NCBI GenBank assembly: GCA_965277735.1
Contig: CBDIDO010000003.1
Span: 806,001 to 870,000 of the forward strand
Direction of reading: 5' to 3'
DNA length: 64,000 nt
DNA from: RH-AL1 sp965277735
GTDB lineage: Bacteria > Pseudomonadota > Alphaproteobacteria > Rhizobiales > Beijerinckiaceae
Position numbers and translations under genes: made by a program. Under the pieces are notes generated by a model that made no database searches, was not told where the DNA came from, and saw nothing but the letters and a program-made list of their open reading frames with translations. Below, one piece after another: positions 22,157 to 30,803 of this stretch (its first letter is position 1; each line of letters opens with the position of its first letter).

Positions 22157-23731
22157 ATGGCCAGCCTCAAGGACGATATCGCACGCTCGCTTGATCTCGA
22201 TCCGGAGCGCGCGATGCGCGCCGAGAGCGCCCCCTACGGCATCATCGACATCGGCTCGAACTCCGTGCGGCTCGTCGTCTACGACACGCTCGGCCGCGCG
22301 CCGCTGCCGCGCTTCAACGAGAAGTCGCTGTGCCGGCTCGGCGAGGGTCTCGCGCAGACGGGCGCGATCAAGCCGGAAAACTTCAAGCGCACGGTCGACG
22401 CGGTGCGCCGCTTCCGCGCTATCGCCGACGCGATGGGCGTGACGCGGCTCGACGCCACCGCGACGGAGGCGATGCGCCGTGCGACCAACGGGGCCGACCT
22501 CGCCGCCGAGATCGAGAGCGGCGCGGGCGTCAAGATCCGTATCCTCACCGGTGAGGAGGAGGCGCGCCACGCCGCACTCGGCGTCGTCTCGGGTTTCTTC
22601 CGGCCGGTCGGCCTGATCGGCGACATGGGCGGCGGCAGCCTCGAGGTCGCCGAGGCGCTGGACGATCATGTCGGCGAGCGCTGGGTCAGTCTGCCGCTCG
22701 GCGCCCTGCCTGTCGAGACGCTGCTCGAGAAGGGTACCGACGTCGCCAAGAAGGAGGTCGATTCGATGCTCGCCGATGGGCTGCCACCGGCGCTGGCGCA
22801 TCCGGTCTTCTTCCCCGTCGGCGGCGGCTGGCGCGCGCTGGCCAAGGCGCACATGGCGGAGGTGGGCTGGCCGGTGCCCGTGGTGCACGGCTACACCATC
22901 GAGACCAGCGTGATCCGCAGCTTCGCCAAGTCGCTGTGGCGGGGGACGGGCATGAAGGATGTGACGCTCGACGCGGTGCCGTCGCGCCGCGCGCGCACGC
23001 TGCCCGCCGCCGCCCTCGTGCTCGATCGCGTGCTGAAACGGCTGGCGCCCGAGCGCGTCACCTTCTCGGCGCTCGGCCTGCGCGAGGGTTGGCTCTACGC
23101 CCAGCTCGCCGAAGCCGAGCGGTATCGGGACCCGCTCGTCGAGGCCGCGCAGCTGATCGGCCTGCCGGCCGCGCGCGTGCACGATTTCGCGCCCGCACTC
23201 GTGCGCTGGACAGCGGTGCTGTTTCCCGGCGAGAGCACGGCCGAGGCGCGGCTGCGCATCGCCGCCTGCGCGCTCTCCGACATTGCCTGGCGCGACCACC
23301 AGGACCTGCGCGCGTCCGAGAGCTTTCGCCGCCTGCTCACCTTCCCCTTCATCGGCATCACGCACGAGGAGCGCGTGATGCTCGCCGCCGCCGTCCACGC
23401 CCGCTACGGCGGCAAGGCCGACGATCCGTGCCTGTCGCCAGCACTCGACCTGCTCTCGAAACCGCAGCGCCGCCGCGCGACGATCCTCGGCCGCGCGATG
23501 ACGCTCGCCTATCGCTTGTCCGCCGGCGCGCCCGGCGTGCTGGCGGAAAGCGAGCTGCGCATCGAGACCGACGTCGTCCGCCTCCTCGTCGGCCAGGCCG
23601 CGCGCGTGCCCGACAGCGAGGTGGTGGCGGACCGGCTGGCCGCGCTGGCGGCTGCGATCGGGGTGAAAGGCGCGGAGGTGGTGGAGCGGGAACTTCTTCG
23701 CGACAGTCCGGTCGTCAGCGGTCCCTCATAA
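22157..23731 (+). CDS. ppx: Exopolyphosphatase / pppGpp phosphohydrolase (Ppx/GppA)
   Basis: 524 residues from ATG 22157, six bases after GGAG. The ASKHA phosphatase fold is clear: phosphate-1 motif IIDIGSNSVRLVVYD (about 30-45) and phosphate-2 GDMGGGSLEV, followed by the helical C-terminal region. It removes terminal phosphates from polyphosphate and possibly pppGpp; sequence alone does not separate the two. In related genomes rlmE follows ppx; here it does not. Confidence 0.93.
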   Translation: MASLKDDIARSLDLDPERAMRAESAPYGIIDIGSNSVRLVVYDTLGRAPLPRFNEKSLCRLGEGLAQTGAIKPENFKRTVDAVRRFRAIADAMGVTRLDATATEAMRRATNGADLAAEIESGAGVKIRILTGEEEARHAALGVVSGFFRPVGLIGDMGGGSLEVAEALDDHVGERWVSLPLGALPVETLLEKGTDVAKKEVDSMLADGLPPALAHPVFFPVGGGWRALAKAHMAEVGWPVPVVHGYTIETSVIRSFAKSLWRGTGMKDVTLDAVPSRRARTLPAAALVLDRVLKRLAPERVTFSALGLREGWLYAQLAEAERYRDPLVEAAQLIGLPAARVHDFAPALVRWTAVLFPGESTAEARLRIAACALSDIAWRDHQDLRASESFRRLLTFPFIGITHEERVMLAAAVHARYGGKADDPCLSPALDLLSKPQRRRATILGRAMTLAYRLSAGAPGVLAESELRIETDVVRLLVGQAARVPDSEVVADRLAALAAAIGVKGAEVVERELLRDSPVVSGPS

Positions 23732-23838
23732 TGAGACCCAATGAGACACGGACCGCATAGCGGAAGACCGAAAGTCACGCTCACGTGGCGCTGGGATGAG
23801 AAGCGATCCTTCTGCTTGGCCGATCGCGCGGCAAAGAC

Positions 23839-24261
23839 TCAGCGCGGAACATCACCCGGAGCGCGGTCGAACGAGGCGCGCGCGGCATGGATATAGACAT
23901 AACAACGGTCGGCCCAATCGATAAGGTTCGCCATCGGCTCCAGCAGAGATTGGCCTAGCGGGGCCAGACGATATTCGACGCTCGGCGGCTTGGTTGGAAA
24001 GACATGGCGGGTGATCAGTCCGTCGCGCTCCAGATCGCGCAGGGTCTGGGTCAGCATCCGCTTGGAGATGTCGCGGATCGCGCGGTGAAGCTCGCTAAAG
24101 CGCTGCGGTCGCGTCGCGAGAGTCATGATCAGGAGTATGCTCCATTTGTCGCCGAGGCGATCGAGCACGTCGCGCACGGGGCAATGGGCGGGTTCGGCTG
24201 ATTGGGCGTCTTCCGAACGATAGCGGCTGAATCGCTCGATCGCGCTCGATGCGGTGTTCAT
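23839..24261 (-). CDS. HxlR-family transcriptional regulator
   Basis: 140 residues with a winged helix: CPVRDVLDRLGDKWSILLIMTL, FSELHRAIRDISKRMLTQTLRDLERDGLITR, SVEYRLAPLGQSLLEPM. The conserved cysteine of redox-sensing HxlR proteins is present near residue 27. It is divergent from the NAD(P)-binding protein and DoxX genes at 24467-25566 and probably represses them in response to electrophiles or oxidants, a common arrangement. The operator would lie in the 205-base gap. Confidence 0.93.
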   Translation of the reverse strand: MNTASSAIERFSRYRSEDAQSAEPAHCPVRDVLDRLGDKWSILLIMTLATRPQRFSELHRAIRDISKRMLTQTLRDLERDGLITRHVFPTKPPSVEYRLAPLGQSLLEPMANLIDWADRCYVYIHAARASFDRAPGDVPR

Positions 24262-24466
24262 GCGGTTCCCCCAGCCTTCCCTGGTTACAAAAAACTGCCT
24301 CCTTACGGAGCAGGATGAAGGTCTTTATGTGAGACCTGCTCCCAGAGATAGACCATGTGGGGCCAGGAGAGAATGCGCAGGAATGAATGTTTCGCGGCCG
24401 TGCTCGGAAGTGACGCAACCGGTTCAATTTGAACTGCGGCGCTCACATTAGGAAAGATCGAGGTTC

Positions 24467-25090
24467 ATGAAGATTCTGGTTTTGGGTGCAACGGGCGGAA
24501 CGGGACGGTTGATCGTCAGCGACGCCTTGGCGAAAGGCCATTCCGTCGTGGCGTTGGTTCGCTCGACGACAGGCGCCAATTTGCCGGGAGCAGAATTGAT
24601 CGAGGGCGACGTCCGCAATGCGATCACCCTTGTTAGCGCCTTGGACGGCTGTGATGCCGTCGTCAGCACGTTGGGCACCGGCATAGGCTTCCTAAAGGTC
24701 AGCCTGCTGACCGAAGCGATGCACGCGCTGGTCCCGGCGATGACGCGCAGCGGCGTGCGCCGCCTGGTCTGCATCTCCGCTCTGGGCGTCGGGGACAGCC
24801 GTGGCCACGGCGGCTTAGTGTTCGACCGGCTGTTCCAGCCTTTGCTGCTTGGCCAAGCCTACAAGGACAAGGACCGTCAGGAAGCTGCGATCCGAGCCAG
24901 CTCCCTTGATTGGGTCATCGTCCGACCCGCCATGCTCACCGATGACCCAGCTCGAGGCAGCGTCAGGGCCGTCATCGACCTCGAGGGCATCAACGGCGGC
25001 AAAATAGCTCGCGCGGATGTAGCCCGGTTCGTCGTCGACCAGCTGACGACCGACATTTGGTTGAGACGGACACCAGTCATCCTGTGGTGA
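24467..25090 (+). CDS. NAD(P)H-binding (NmrA/SDR-like) oxidoreductase
   Basis: 207 residues. Rossmann start MKILVLGATGGTGRLIV (GxxGxxG), acidic LIEGDVRN, and VVSTLG. Atypical SDR: no YxxxK catalytic pair is obvious, as usual for NmrA-type proteins. Likely to act on quinones or similar electrophiles, or to sense the NADP(H) ratio. Divergent HxlR regulator; a DoxX gene overlaps its stop. Confidence 0.85.
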   Translation: MKILVLGATGGTGRLIVSDALAKGHSVVALVRSTTGANLPGAELIEGDVRNAITLVSALDGCDAVVSTLGTGIGFLKVSLLTEAMHALVPAMTRSGVRRLVCISALGVGDSRGHGGLVFDRLFQPLLLGQAYKDKDRQEAAIRASSLDWVIVRPAMLTDDPARGSVRAVIDLEGINGGKIARADVARFVVDQLTTDIWLRRTPVILW

Positions 25091-25566
25091 AGCTTGGTCG
25101 CACAGAGCACCTTTTCGAGCCGCAGCAATCAGCGGAGATCGTCCGGCTGCCCGACCAAGTCGCCATCTGGGCCTCCGTGGCGCCCTCATCAGACAAGGTT
25201 GGACCAAAGTCTAAGTTTTCCTGGCGCCAGGCCTCGGCCTTGGCTCTTGCCGCCTTCTTTGTCGTGGGATCGCTCAGCAACATCATCGCCCCGTCCCCGA
25301 TCTACGAGGAATATCTAAAGTGGGGATATCCGCGCTGGTTTCATTTCGTGACCGGATCGCTGGAACTCACGACCGCCGTCTTGCTGGCGTGGACCCCGAC
25401 GCGGCTGTGGGGCGCTGCGCTCGGCTGCACCGTGATGCTGGCGGCGTTCGCGACCGTGACCCTCCACGGCGAATACGCGCACGGCGTGGCGCCGCTCGTC
25501 GTGGCGGCACTAACGATACTCGTCGGCTGGTTCGCCTGGAGGAAGCGGCTTTCCAGCTCGGAATGA
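25087..25566 (+). CDS. DoxX-like membrane protein
   Basis: 159 residues from GTG 25087, which overlaps the upstream stop (GTGA). After about 45 soluble residues, four membrane helices follow (ASALALAAFFVVGSLSNII; FHFVTGSLELTTAVLLA; LWGAALGCTVMLAAFATVTL; VVAALTILVGWFAW). DoxX proteins pair with redox enzymes in the inner membrane. Coupling with the NAD(P)-binding gene and HxlR suggests a shared detoxification role. Confidence 0.8.
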   Translation: MKLGRTEHLFEPQQSAEIVRLPDQVAIWASVAPSSDKVGPKSKFSWRQASALALAAFFVVGSLSNIIAPSPIYEEYLKWGYPRWFHFVTGSLELTTAVLLAWTPTRLWGAALGCTVMLAAFATVTLHGEYAHGVAPLVVAALTILVGWFAWRKRLSSSE

Positions 25567-25603
25567 CGTGGACCAGCGGCGTCTTGCAGACAGGCCGCTG
25601 CGA

Positions 25604-25642
25604 GGCGATCAGCGCGCCAGGCTCTCGTATTGCGCCGCGTCG
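25604..25642. repeat. Partial second copy of the ArsC-like gene 3' end
   Basis: 39 bases match 26783-26821, the 3' end and stop of the ArsC-family gene, at 35 of 39 positions by eye. On the minus strand this copy reads DAAQYESLAR-stop versus DAAQYQGLAR-stop, and the match continues past the stop. The frame extends upstream as readable protein (LHDHRRAILGPFTAALSTL) but has no start codon. It is a remnant of a gene or a recombination footprint. Confidence 0.6.
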
Positions 25643-25738
25643 GAATAGAGATCGGTCGAAGAGATGCGGGCGCAGAGCGTGCTCAGCGCCGCGGTAAACG
25701 GGCCTAAGATCGCCCGGCGATGATCGTGGAGGTTCGAT

Positions 25739-26119
25739 ATGGAAGACCGAGAGATCCGAGGGGCTCTGGATCACCACTGGGCCGCCTCCGACGCGGACGA
25801 TTTCGATGGGGAGCACCAGATCTACCGAGAGGACGCGCTTCTCGAATATCCGCAATCGGGAGAGCGGATCCGCGGGCGGCGGAACATTCAGGCGTCGCGC
25901 ACCGCGCAGCCGAACCGGAAACGCTTCACGATACGACGGATCATCGGCGCCGGCGACCTCTGGGTCACCGAATACGTCCTCGCCTACGACGGGCGGCCAT
26001 CGCACACCGTGAGCATCATGGAGTTCCGCGAGGGGAAGGTGGTCCGCGAGACGCAGTATTTCGGCGATCCGTTCGAACCAGGACCATCGCGCGCGCAATG
26101 GGTCGAGGCGATGACTTGA
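25739..26119 (+). CDS. SnoaL-like (NTF2-fold) protein
   Basis: 126 residues. EIRGALDHHWAASDADDFDGEHQIYREDALLEYPQSGERIRG is a typical SnoaL start; the C-terminal HTVSIMEFREGKVVRETQYFGDPF completes the cone-shaped fold. These proteins bind small hydrophobic ligands or act as isomerases; substrate unknown. Its 3' end overlaps the start of the glycosylase gene. Confidence 0.85.
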   Translation: MEDREIRGALDHHWAASDADDFDGEHQIYREDALLEYPQSGERIRGRRNIQASRTAQPNRKRFTIRRIIGAGDLWVTEYVLAYDGRPSHTVSIMEFREGKVVRETQYFGDPFEPGPSRAQWVEAMT

Positions 26120-26715
26120 ACAGCTGTCTGCCGCTTGCGCGCGCCGAACTGCCGACGGACACGGCCGCGCTCGCCTGCTTTCTCATCGGCAAGCGATTGA
26201 TGCGCGACTTGCCGGACGGCACGGCCAGCGGGCGGATTGTCGAGACCGAGGCCTATGTGATCGGCGATGCCGCCGGGCACGCCTACAGGGGCATGACCCC
26301 GCGCAATCGCTCGCTGTTTTTGGAGCGCGGGCACGCCTACATCTATCTCGCCTACGGCACGTCCTTCATGCTGAACGTCTCGAGCGAAATCTCCGGGATC
26401 GGTGCCGGCGTTCTGCTTCGCGCGATCGAGCCACTCGAAGGCGTTGCGATCATGCAGCGCAATCGCAGGACGGAACGCTTGCGCGACTTGACGCGAGGAC
26501 CGGGACGGCTCGCCGCTGCCTTGCAGATCGATCTGCGGTTCGACGGTCTCGATCTTTGCCGGGAAGGGCCGCTATGGCTCGGACACGGCGACCGCGAACC
26601 CGGAGAGATCGGCTGGAGCACGAGGATCGGCATCTCGCGCGATGCAGACCGCGTCCTGCGGTTCTATCTTCGCGACAATCCGTTCGTCAGCGGTCCAAAG
26701 TCGCCCAACACATGA
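26098..26715 (+). CDS. 3-methyladenine DNA glycosylase (AAG/Mpg family)
   Basis: 205 residues if it starts at ATG 26098; TTG 26116, overlapping the upstream stop, is the alternative. Family hallmarks: GRIVETEAYVIGDAAGHAYRG, PRNRSLFLERGHAYIYLAYG and MLNVSSE. It excises alkylated bases such as 3-methyladenine and hypoxanthine in base-excision repair. The catalytic Glu of GRIVETEAY and the Tyr of AYIYLAYG are present. Operon with the SnoaL-like gene. Confidence 0.93.
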   Translation: MGRGDDLNSCLPLARAELPTDTAALACFLIGKRLMRDLPDGTASGRIVETEAYVIGDAAGHAYRGMTPRNRSLFLERGHAYIYLAYGTSFMLNVSSEISGIGAGVLLRAIEPLEGVAIMQRNRRTERLRDLTRGPGRLAAALQIDLRFDGLDLCREGPLWLGHGDREPGEIGWSTRIGISRDADRVLRFYLRDNPFVSGPKSPNT

Positions 26716-26787
26716 GGACTTCGACATCGCCCATTGCGGCCTCGGCATAGTGCAACTGGCGCTTCAAGTCGGACACCGTGACGGCGA

Positions 26788-27132
26788 TCAGCGCGCCAGC
26801 CCCTGGTATTGCGCGGCGTCGAAGCCGACGAGCAGCTTCGCCCCGGCCGCCAGCACGGGCCGCTTGATCATCGACGGCTGCGCCAGCATGAGCGTCACGG
26901 CCTTGGCTTCGGTCAGGCCTTGCCGCTCGGCCTCCGGCAGCTTCTTGAAAGTCGTCCCGGCGCGGTTCAAAAGCTTTTCCCAGCCGACCTGGCCGATCCA
27001 AGTGTGCAACTTATCGGATGCCACGCCTTCGACCTTGTAGTCGTGAAACACGTAGGCGATGCCGCTCTGATCGAGAAAGGCGCGCGCCTTCTTCATCGTG
27101 TCGCAGTTCTTGATGCCGTAGATCTCGACCAC
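26788..27132 (-). CDS. ArsC/Spx-family (YffB-like) reductase
   Basis: 114 residues: MVEIYGIKNCDTMKKARAFL, WEKLLNRAGTTFKKL, PSMIKRPVL. The CxxM-type active site (NCDTMKK) and KRPV loop are those of the YffB group rather than true arsenate reductases, so glutathione-linked thiol chemistry is likely but unproven. It is 9 bases upstream of guaA's end, on the same strand. Confidence 0.9.
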   Translation of the reverse strand: MVEIYGIKNCDTMKKARAFLDQSGIAYVFHDYKVEGVASDKLHTWIGQVGWEKLLNRAGTTFKKLPEAERQGLTEAKAVTLMLAQPSMIKRPVLAAGAKLLVGFDAAQYQGLAR

Positions 27133-27141
27133 GTCAGGTCT

Positions 27142-28737
27142 TCACTCCCACTCGATCGTCCCCGGTGGCTTCGACGTCACGTCGTAGACCACGCGGTTGA
27201 TCCCGCGCACCTCGTTGATGATCCGCGTGGCGGTTTTTCCCAAAACGTTCATGTCGAAGGGGTAGAAATCCGCCGTCATGCCGTCGACGCTCGTCACTGC
27301 GCGCAAGGCACACACGAAATCGTACGTCCGCCCATCGCCCATGACGCCGACCGTCTGCACCGGAAGCAGCACGGCGAAGGCCTGCCAGATGATGTCGTAG
27401 AGGCCGGCCTTGCGGATCTCGTCGAGGTAGATCGCGTCGGCCTGGCGCAGGATCGCGAGCTTTTCCGGCGTCACCGCGCCGGGGCAGCGGATCGCCAGGC
27501 CTGGGCCGGGGAAGGGGTGGCGGCCGACGAAGGCCTCGGGCAGGCCGAGCTCGCGGCCGAGCGCGCGGACCTCGTCCTTGAACAGCTCGCGCAGCGGCTC
27601 GACGAGCTTCATGTTCATGCGCTCGGGCAGGCCGCCGACGTTGTGGTGCGATTTGATCGTCACCGATGGCCCACCCGAGAAGGACACACTTTCAATGACG
27701 TCGGGGTAGAGCGTGCCCTGCGCCAGAAACTCCGGCAGGCCGCGGCCGTCCTTGGCGAGCTTCTTTGCCTCCGCCTCGAAGGTCGCGACGAACAGCTTGC
27801 CGATGATCTTGCGCTTCTCCTCCGGGTCGCGGATGCCGTGCAGAGAAGCGAGGAAGAGGTCGGCCGCCTCCACGTGGACGAGCGGGATGTTGTAATGCCC
27901 GCGGAACAGCGAGACGATCTGCTCGCTCTCGCCCTGCCGCATCAGGCCGTGGTCGACGTAGACGCAGGTCAGCCCGTCGCCGATCGCCTCGTGGATCAAC
28001 ACCGCCGCCACCGCGGAATCGACGCCGCCGGACAGGCCGAGCAGCACACGGCCGTTTCCGACCTTGGCGCGGATCGCGGCGATCGCCTCGGCGCGGAACG
28101 CCTTCATCGTCCAGTCGCGGCTGCAGCCGGCGATCTCGAACAGGAAGTTGCGGATGAGCTGCGGCCCCTCGGGCGTGTGGTGTACCTCGGGGTGGAACTG
28201 CAGCCCGTAGAGCTTGCGCGCCTCGTCGGCGATGACGCAGACCGGCGCGTTCGCCGAGTGGCCGATCGAGGAGAAACCCGGCGGCAGCTGGGTGACGCGG
28301 TCGCCATGGCTCATCCACACCTGGTGGCGGCCGCGCTCCCACACGCCGGCGAACAGCGGCGAGTCCGCGGAGGCTTCGACTTCGGCGCGGCCGTACTCGG
28401 CATGGTGGCCGGCCTCGACGGCGCCGCCGAGTTGCACCGCCATCAGCTGCTCGCCGTAGCAGATGCCGAGCACCGGTACGCCGGCCTCAAACACGGACTG
28501 CGGCGCGCGCGGCGAGTTCTCCTCCGTCACCGAGGCGGGGCCGCCTGACAGGATCACCGCCTTGGGCTTCAGCGTGGCGAAGGCCGCCTCGGCCGACTGG
28601 AACGGCGCGATCTCGCAATAGACGCCGGCCTCGCGTACCCGCCGGGCAATGAGCTGCGTCACCTGCGAGCCGAAGTCGATGATCAGCACCTTGTCGTGCT
28701 GCTCGAGAATGTTGTGGTGGATCGTGTCGATCGTCAC
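27142..28737 (-). CDS. guaA: GMP synthase (glutamine-hydrolysing)
   Basis: 531 residues from GTG 28737, six bases after GGAGG. Class I glutaminase with Cys93 (GICYGEQ) and LQFHPEVHH; ATP pyrophosphatase P-loop LLGLSGGVDSAV at about 225; dimerisation domain to the end (TIEWE). It converts XMP to GMP. An extra N-terminal stretch (TIDTIHHNILEQ) precedes the usual KVLIIDFGSQ. Follows hemH on the same strand. Confidence 0.97.
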   Translation of the reverse strand: MTIDTIHHNILEQHDKVLIIDFGSQVTQLIARRVREAGVYCEIAPFQSAEAAFATLKPKAVILSGGPASVTEENSPRAPQSVFEAGVPVLGICYGEQLMAVQLGGAVEAGHHAEYGRAEVEASADSPLFAGVWERGRHQVWMSHGDRVTQLPPGFSSIGHSANAPVCVIADEARKLYGLQFHPEVHHTPEGPQLIRNFLFEIAGCSRDWTMKAFRAEAIAAIRAKVGNGRVLLGLSGGVDSAVAAVLIHEAIGDGLTCVYVDHGLMRQGESEQIVSLFRGHYNIPLVHVEAADLFLASLHGIRDPEEKRKIIGKLFVATFEAEAKKLAKDGRGLPEFLAQGTLYPDVIESVSFSGGPSVTIKSHHNVGGLPERMNMKLVEPLRELFKDEVRALGRELGLPEAFVGRHPFPGPGLAIRCPGAVTPEKLAILRQADAIYLDEIRKAGLYDIIWQAFAVLLPVQTVGVMGDGRTYDFVCALRAVTSVDGMTADFYPFDMNVLGKTATRIINEVRGINRVVYDVTSKPPGTIEWE

Positions 28738-28817
28738 GTCGGGCCTCCAGGGTCCCTCCTAGAGGCTTTGGCGGTAAAGCGAAACGGGGCAGCGCCGCCC
28801 GTGCACAAGGGCCGGCC

Positions 28818-29906
28818 CTACACCCACCCCGCCAGCTCGCGGCGCACGATGTCCTCGATCACCGTCATGCCGATGTCGGAATCGTTGAGGCAGGGCAGCG
28901 CGGCGAAATGCTCGCCGCCGTGCTCGAGGAAATAGTCGCGGTTCTCGACGCCGAGCTCCTCGATCGTCTCGAGGCAGTCGGCAGCGAAGCCCGGCGCGAC
29001 GACGGCCATCGACTTCATGCCGGCCTTGGCCATGCTCTTGATCGTCTCGTCGGTGTAGGGCTGCAGCCATTCGGCTGGGCCGAAGCGGCTCTGGAAGCTC
29101 ATGCGGAACTCGTCGGCCGTCAGCCCCATCGCGTGGCGCAGCCGCTGCCAGGTCTCGATGCACTGGCCCTGGTAGGGGTCGCCGAGGTCGCAATAATCCT
29201 GCGGCACGCCGTGGAACGAGGCGAGCAGCACCTCGGGCTTGAAGTCGAGCCTGGCGAGGTCGGCGCGGATCGAGCGCACCATCGCGTCGATATAGGCCTG
29301 CGATTGGAAATAGGGGTGGGCGACGCGCATCGTCGGCTGGAAGCGCATCGAGGCCAGCGCCTCGAACGCCTTGTCGCAGACGGTGGCCGAGGTCGCCGCC
29401 GCGTATTGCGGGTAAAGCGGCACGAGCAGGAACTTGTCGCAGCCCTGCGCGACGAGCGAGTTGATGCCCTGCTTGATCGACGGGTTGCCGTAGCGCATGC
29501 CCCATTCGACGACGATGTCGTGGCCTGGCGCCCCGCCCAACCCACCTTCTGCGATCCAGGCGGCGAGCTTGTCGGATTGCGAGCGGGTGATGGTGCGCAG
29601 CGGGCTCTCGTCGCGCTCGCGGTTCCAGATCGAGTCGTAGTCGCGTCCCTTGGCCGACGGGCGCACGGATAGGATGATCAGGTTGAGGATCGGCCACCAG
29701 ACCAGCCGCGGCGTCTCGATCACGCGGCGGTCGGACAGGAATTCCTTCAGGTAGCGGCGCATCGACCAATAGTCGGTGGCGTCCGGCGTCCCGAGGTTGA
29801 CGAGCAGCACGCCGGTCTTCGCCCTGGGAAAGCCGAGTGGCGCCGCGACGGGGCAGGCGCCCGGGGCGGCATCGGGCTTGTGCAGGGGGATGACTTCGGC
29901 GGTCAC
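28818..29906 (-). CDS. hemH: Ferrochelatase
   Basis: 362 residues from GTG 29906. GVLLVNLGTPDATDYWSMRRYLKEFLSDRRV is the family start; the metal-chelating FSFHG-equivalent reads LLASFHGVPQDYCDLGDPYQGQC with the conserved His, and the C-terminal VVAPGFAADCLETIEEL carries the second active-site segment. It inserts Fe2+ into protoporphyrin IX at the inner membrane. Next to thiD and guaA. Confidence 0.96.
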   Translation of the reverse strand: MTAEVIPLHKPDAAPGACPVAAPLGFPRAKTGVLLVNLGTPDATDYWSMRRYLKEFLSDRRVIETPRLVWWPILNLIILSVRPSAKGRDYDSIWNRERDESPLRTITRSQSDKLAAWIAEGGLGGAPGHDIVVEWGMRYGNPSIKQGINSLVAQGCDKFLLVPLYPQYAAATSATVCDKAFEALASMRFQPTMRVAHPYFQSQAYIDAMVRSIRADLARLDFKPEVLLASFHGVPQDYCDLGDPYQGQCIETWQRLRHAMGLTADEFRMSFQSRFGPAEWLQPYTDETIKSMAKAGMKSMAVVAPGFAADCLETIEELGVENRDYFLEHGGEHFAALPCLNDSDIGMTVIEDIVRRELAGWV

Positions 29907-29992
29907 GGATGTCCTCTGGCGTTGATCGGCTGAATCTAGGGTCTCGGAGGCCCTCTGTCATGTCCGCCAGCCGTCACGCGTTGCCGCAGCTC

Positions 29993-30793
29993 TCAGACGC
30001 GCCGCGGGGCGAAATGGTCGACTGGCCCCGGTCCCTGGCCGACGGTGAGGCGGTCGGCGCCGGCAAGCGCCGCCGAGAGGTAGGCCTTGGCCTCCGCGAC
30101 GGCGGTGCGCAGGGGCGCGCCTTTGGCCAGGTTGGCGGCGATCGCGGAGGACAGCGTGCAGCCGGTCCCGTGCGTGTTGCGGGTTGCCACGCGTGGCGCC
30201 TCGAGCCACAGGAGGCCCTCGTCGTCGAGGAGGGCGTCGTCGGCACTCGCCCCGGCGGCGTGGCCGCCCTTGACCAGCCACGCTGCCGGCCCGGCGCCGC
30301 GCAGCGTGCGCGCGATCGCCTCGATCTCGGCGCGCGAGGTCGGTTCAGCGATACCAGCGAGCCGTGCGGCCTCGGCGAGGTTCGGCGTGACCAGCATCGC
30401 GCGCGGGAAGAGCCGCGTGCGCATCGCCGCGATCACGTCGTCGTCGCCGAGCGTCGCGCCGCTCGTCGAGACGAGCACCGGGTCGAGCACGACCGGCACT
30501 GCAGGGTAAGGGGCGAGCGCATCGGCGACCGCCGCGACGATCTCGTGCGAGCCGAGCATGCCGATCTTGACGGCCCCCACGTCGATATCGGCGAAGACCA
30601 TCGCGATTTGCTCGCGCACGAAGTCGGCCGGCGGCAGATGCACCGCCGAGACGCCGCGTGTGTTCTGCGCCGTCAGCGCCGTGATCGCGGCCATGCCGTG
30701 GCAGCCGAGCGCGGCGAAGGTCTTCAGGTCGGCCTGGATCCCCGCGCCGCCGCTCGGATCGGAGCCGGCGATCGAAAGGACGTTGGGGATCAA
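29993..30793 (-). CDS. thiD: Hydroxymethylpyrimidine/phosphomethylpyrimidine kinase
   Basis: 266 residues from TTG 30793. Ribokinase fold: IAGSDPSGGAGIQADLKTF (substrate lid region), VKIGMLGS, LDPVLVSTSG and the anion-hole motif HGTGCTLSSAIA. It phosphorylates HMP twice for thiamine synthesis. No TPP riboswitch is seen upstream. It follows the PaaK-like gene with a 10-base gap, so they may be co-transcribed. Confidence 0.95.
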   Translation of the reverse strand: MIPNVLSIAGSDPSGGAGIQADLKTFAALGCHGMAAITALTAQNTRGVSAVHLPPADFVREQIAMVFADIDVGAVKIGMLGSHEIVAAVADALAPYPAVPVVLDPVLVSTSGATLGDDDVIAAMRTRLFPRAMLVTPNLAEAARLAGIAEPTSRAEIEAIARTLRGAGPAAWLVKGGHAAGASADDALLDDEGLLWLEAPRVATRNTHGTGCTLSSAIAANLAKGAPLRTAVAEAKAYLSAALAGADRLTVGQGPGPVDHFAPRRV

Positions 30794-30803
30794 ATCGTCC
30801 GCC

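Noticed and set aside
26809..28548. 579-codon frame antisense to guaA and the ArsC-like gene
   Set aside because: Spans two real genes; composition typical of a reverse-strand frame in high-GC DNA.
29993..30803. TPP riboswitch at thiD
   Set aside because: The thi-box pattern is not present upstream; thiD follows another gene with a 10-base gap.
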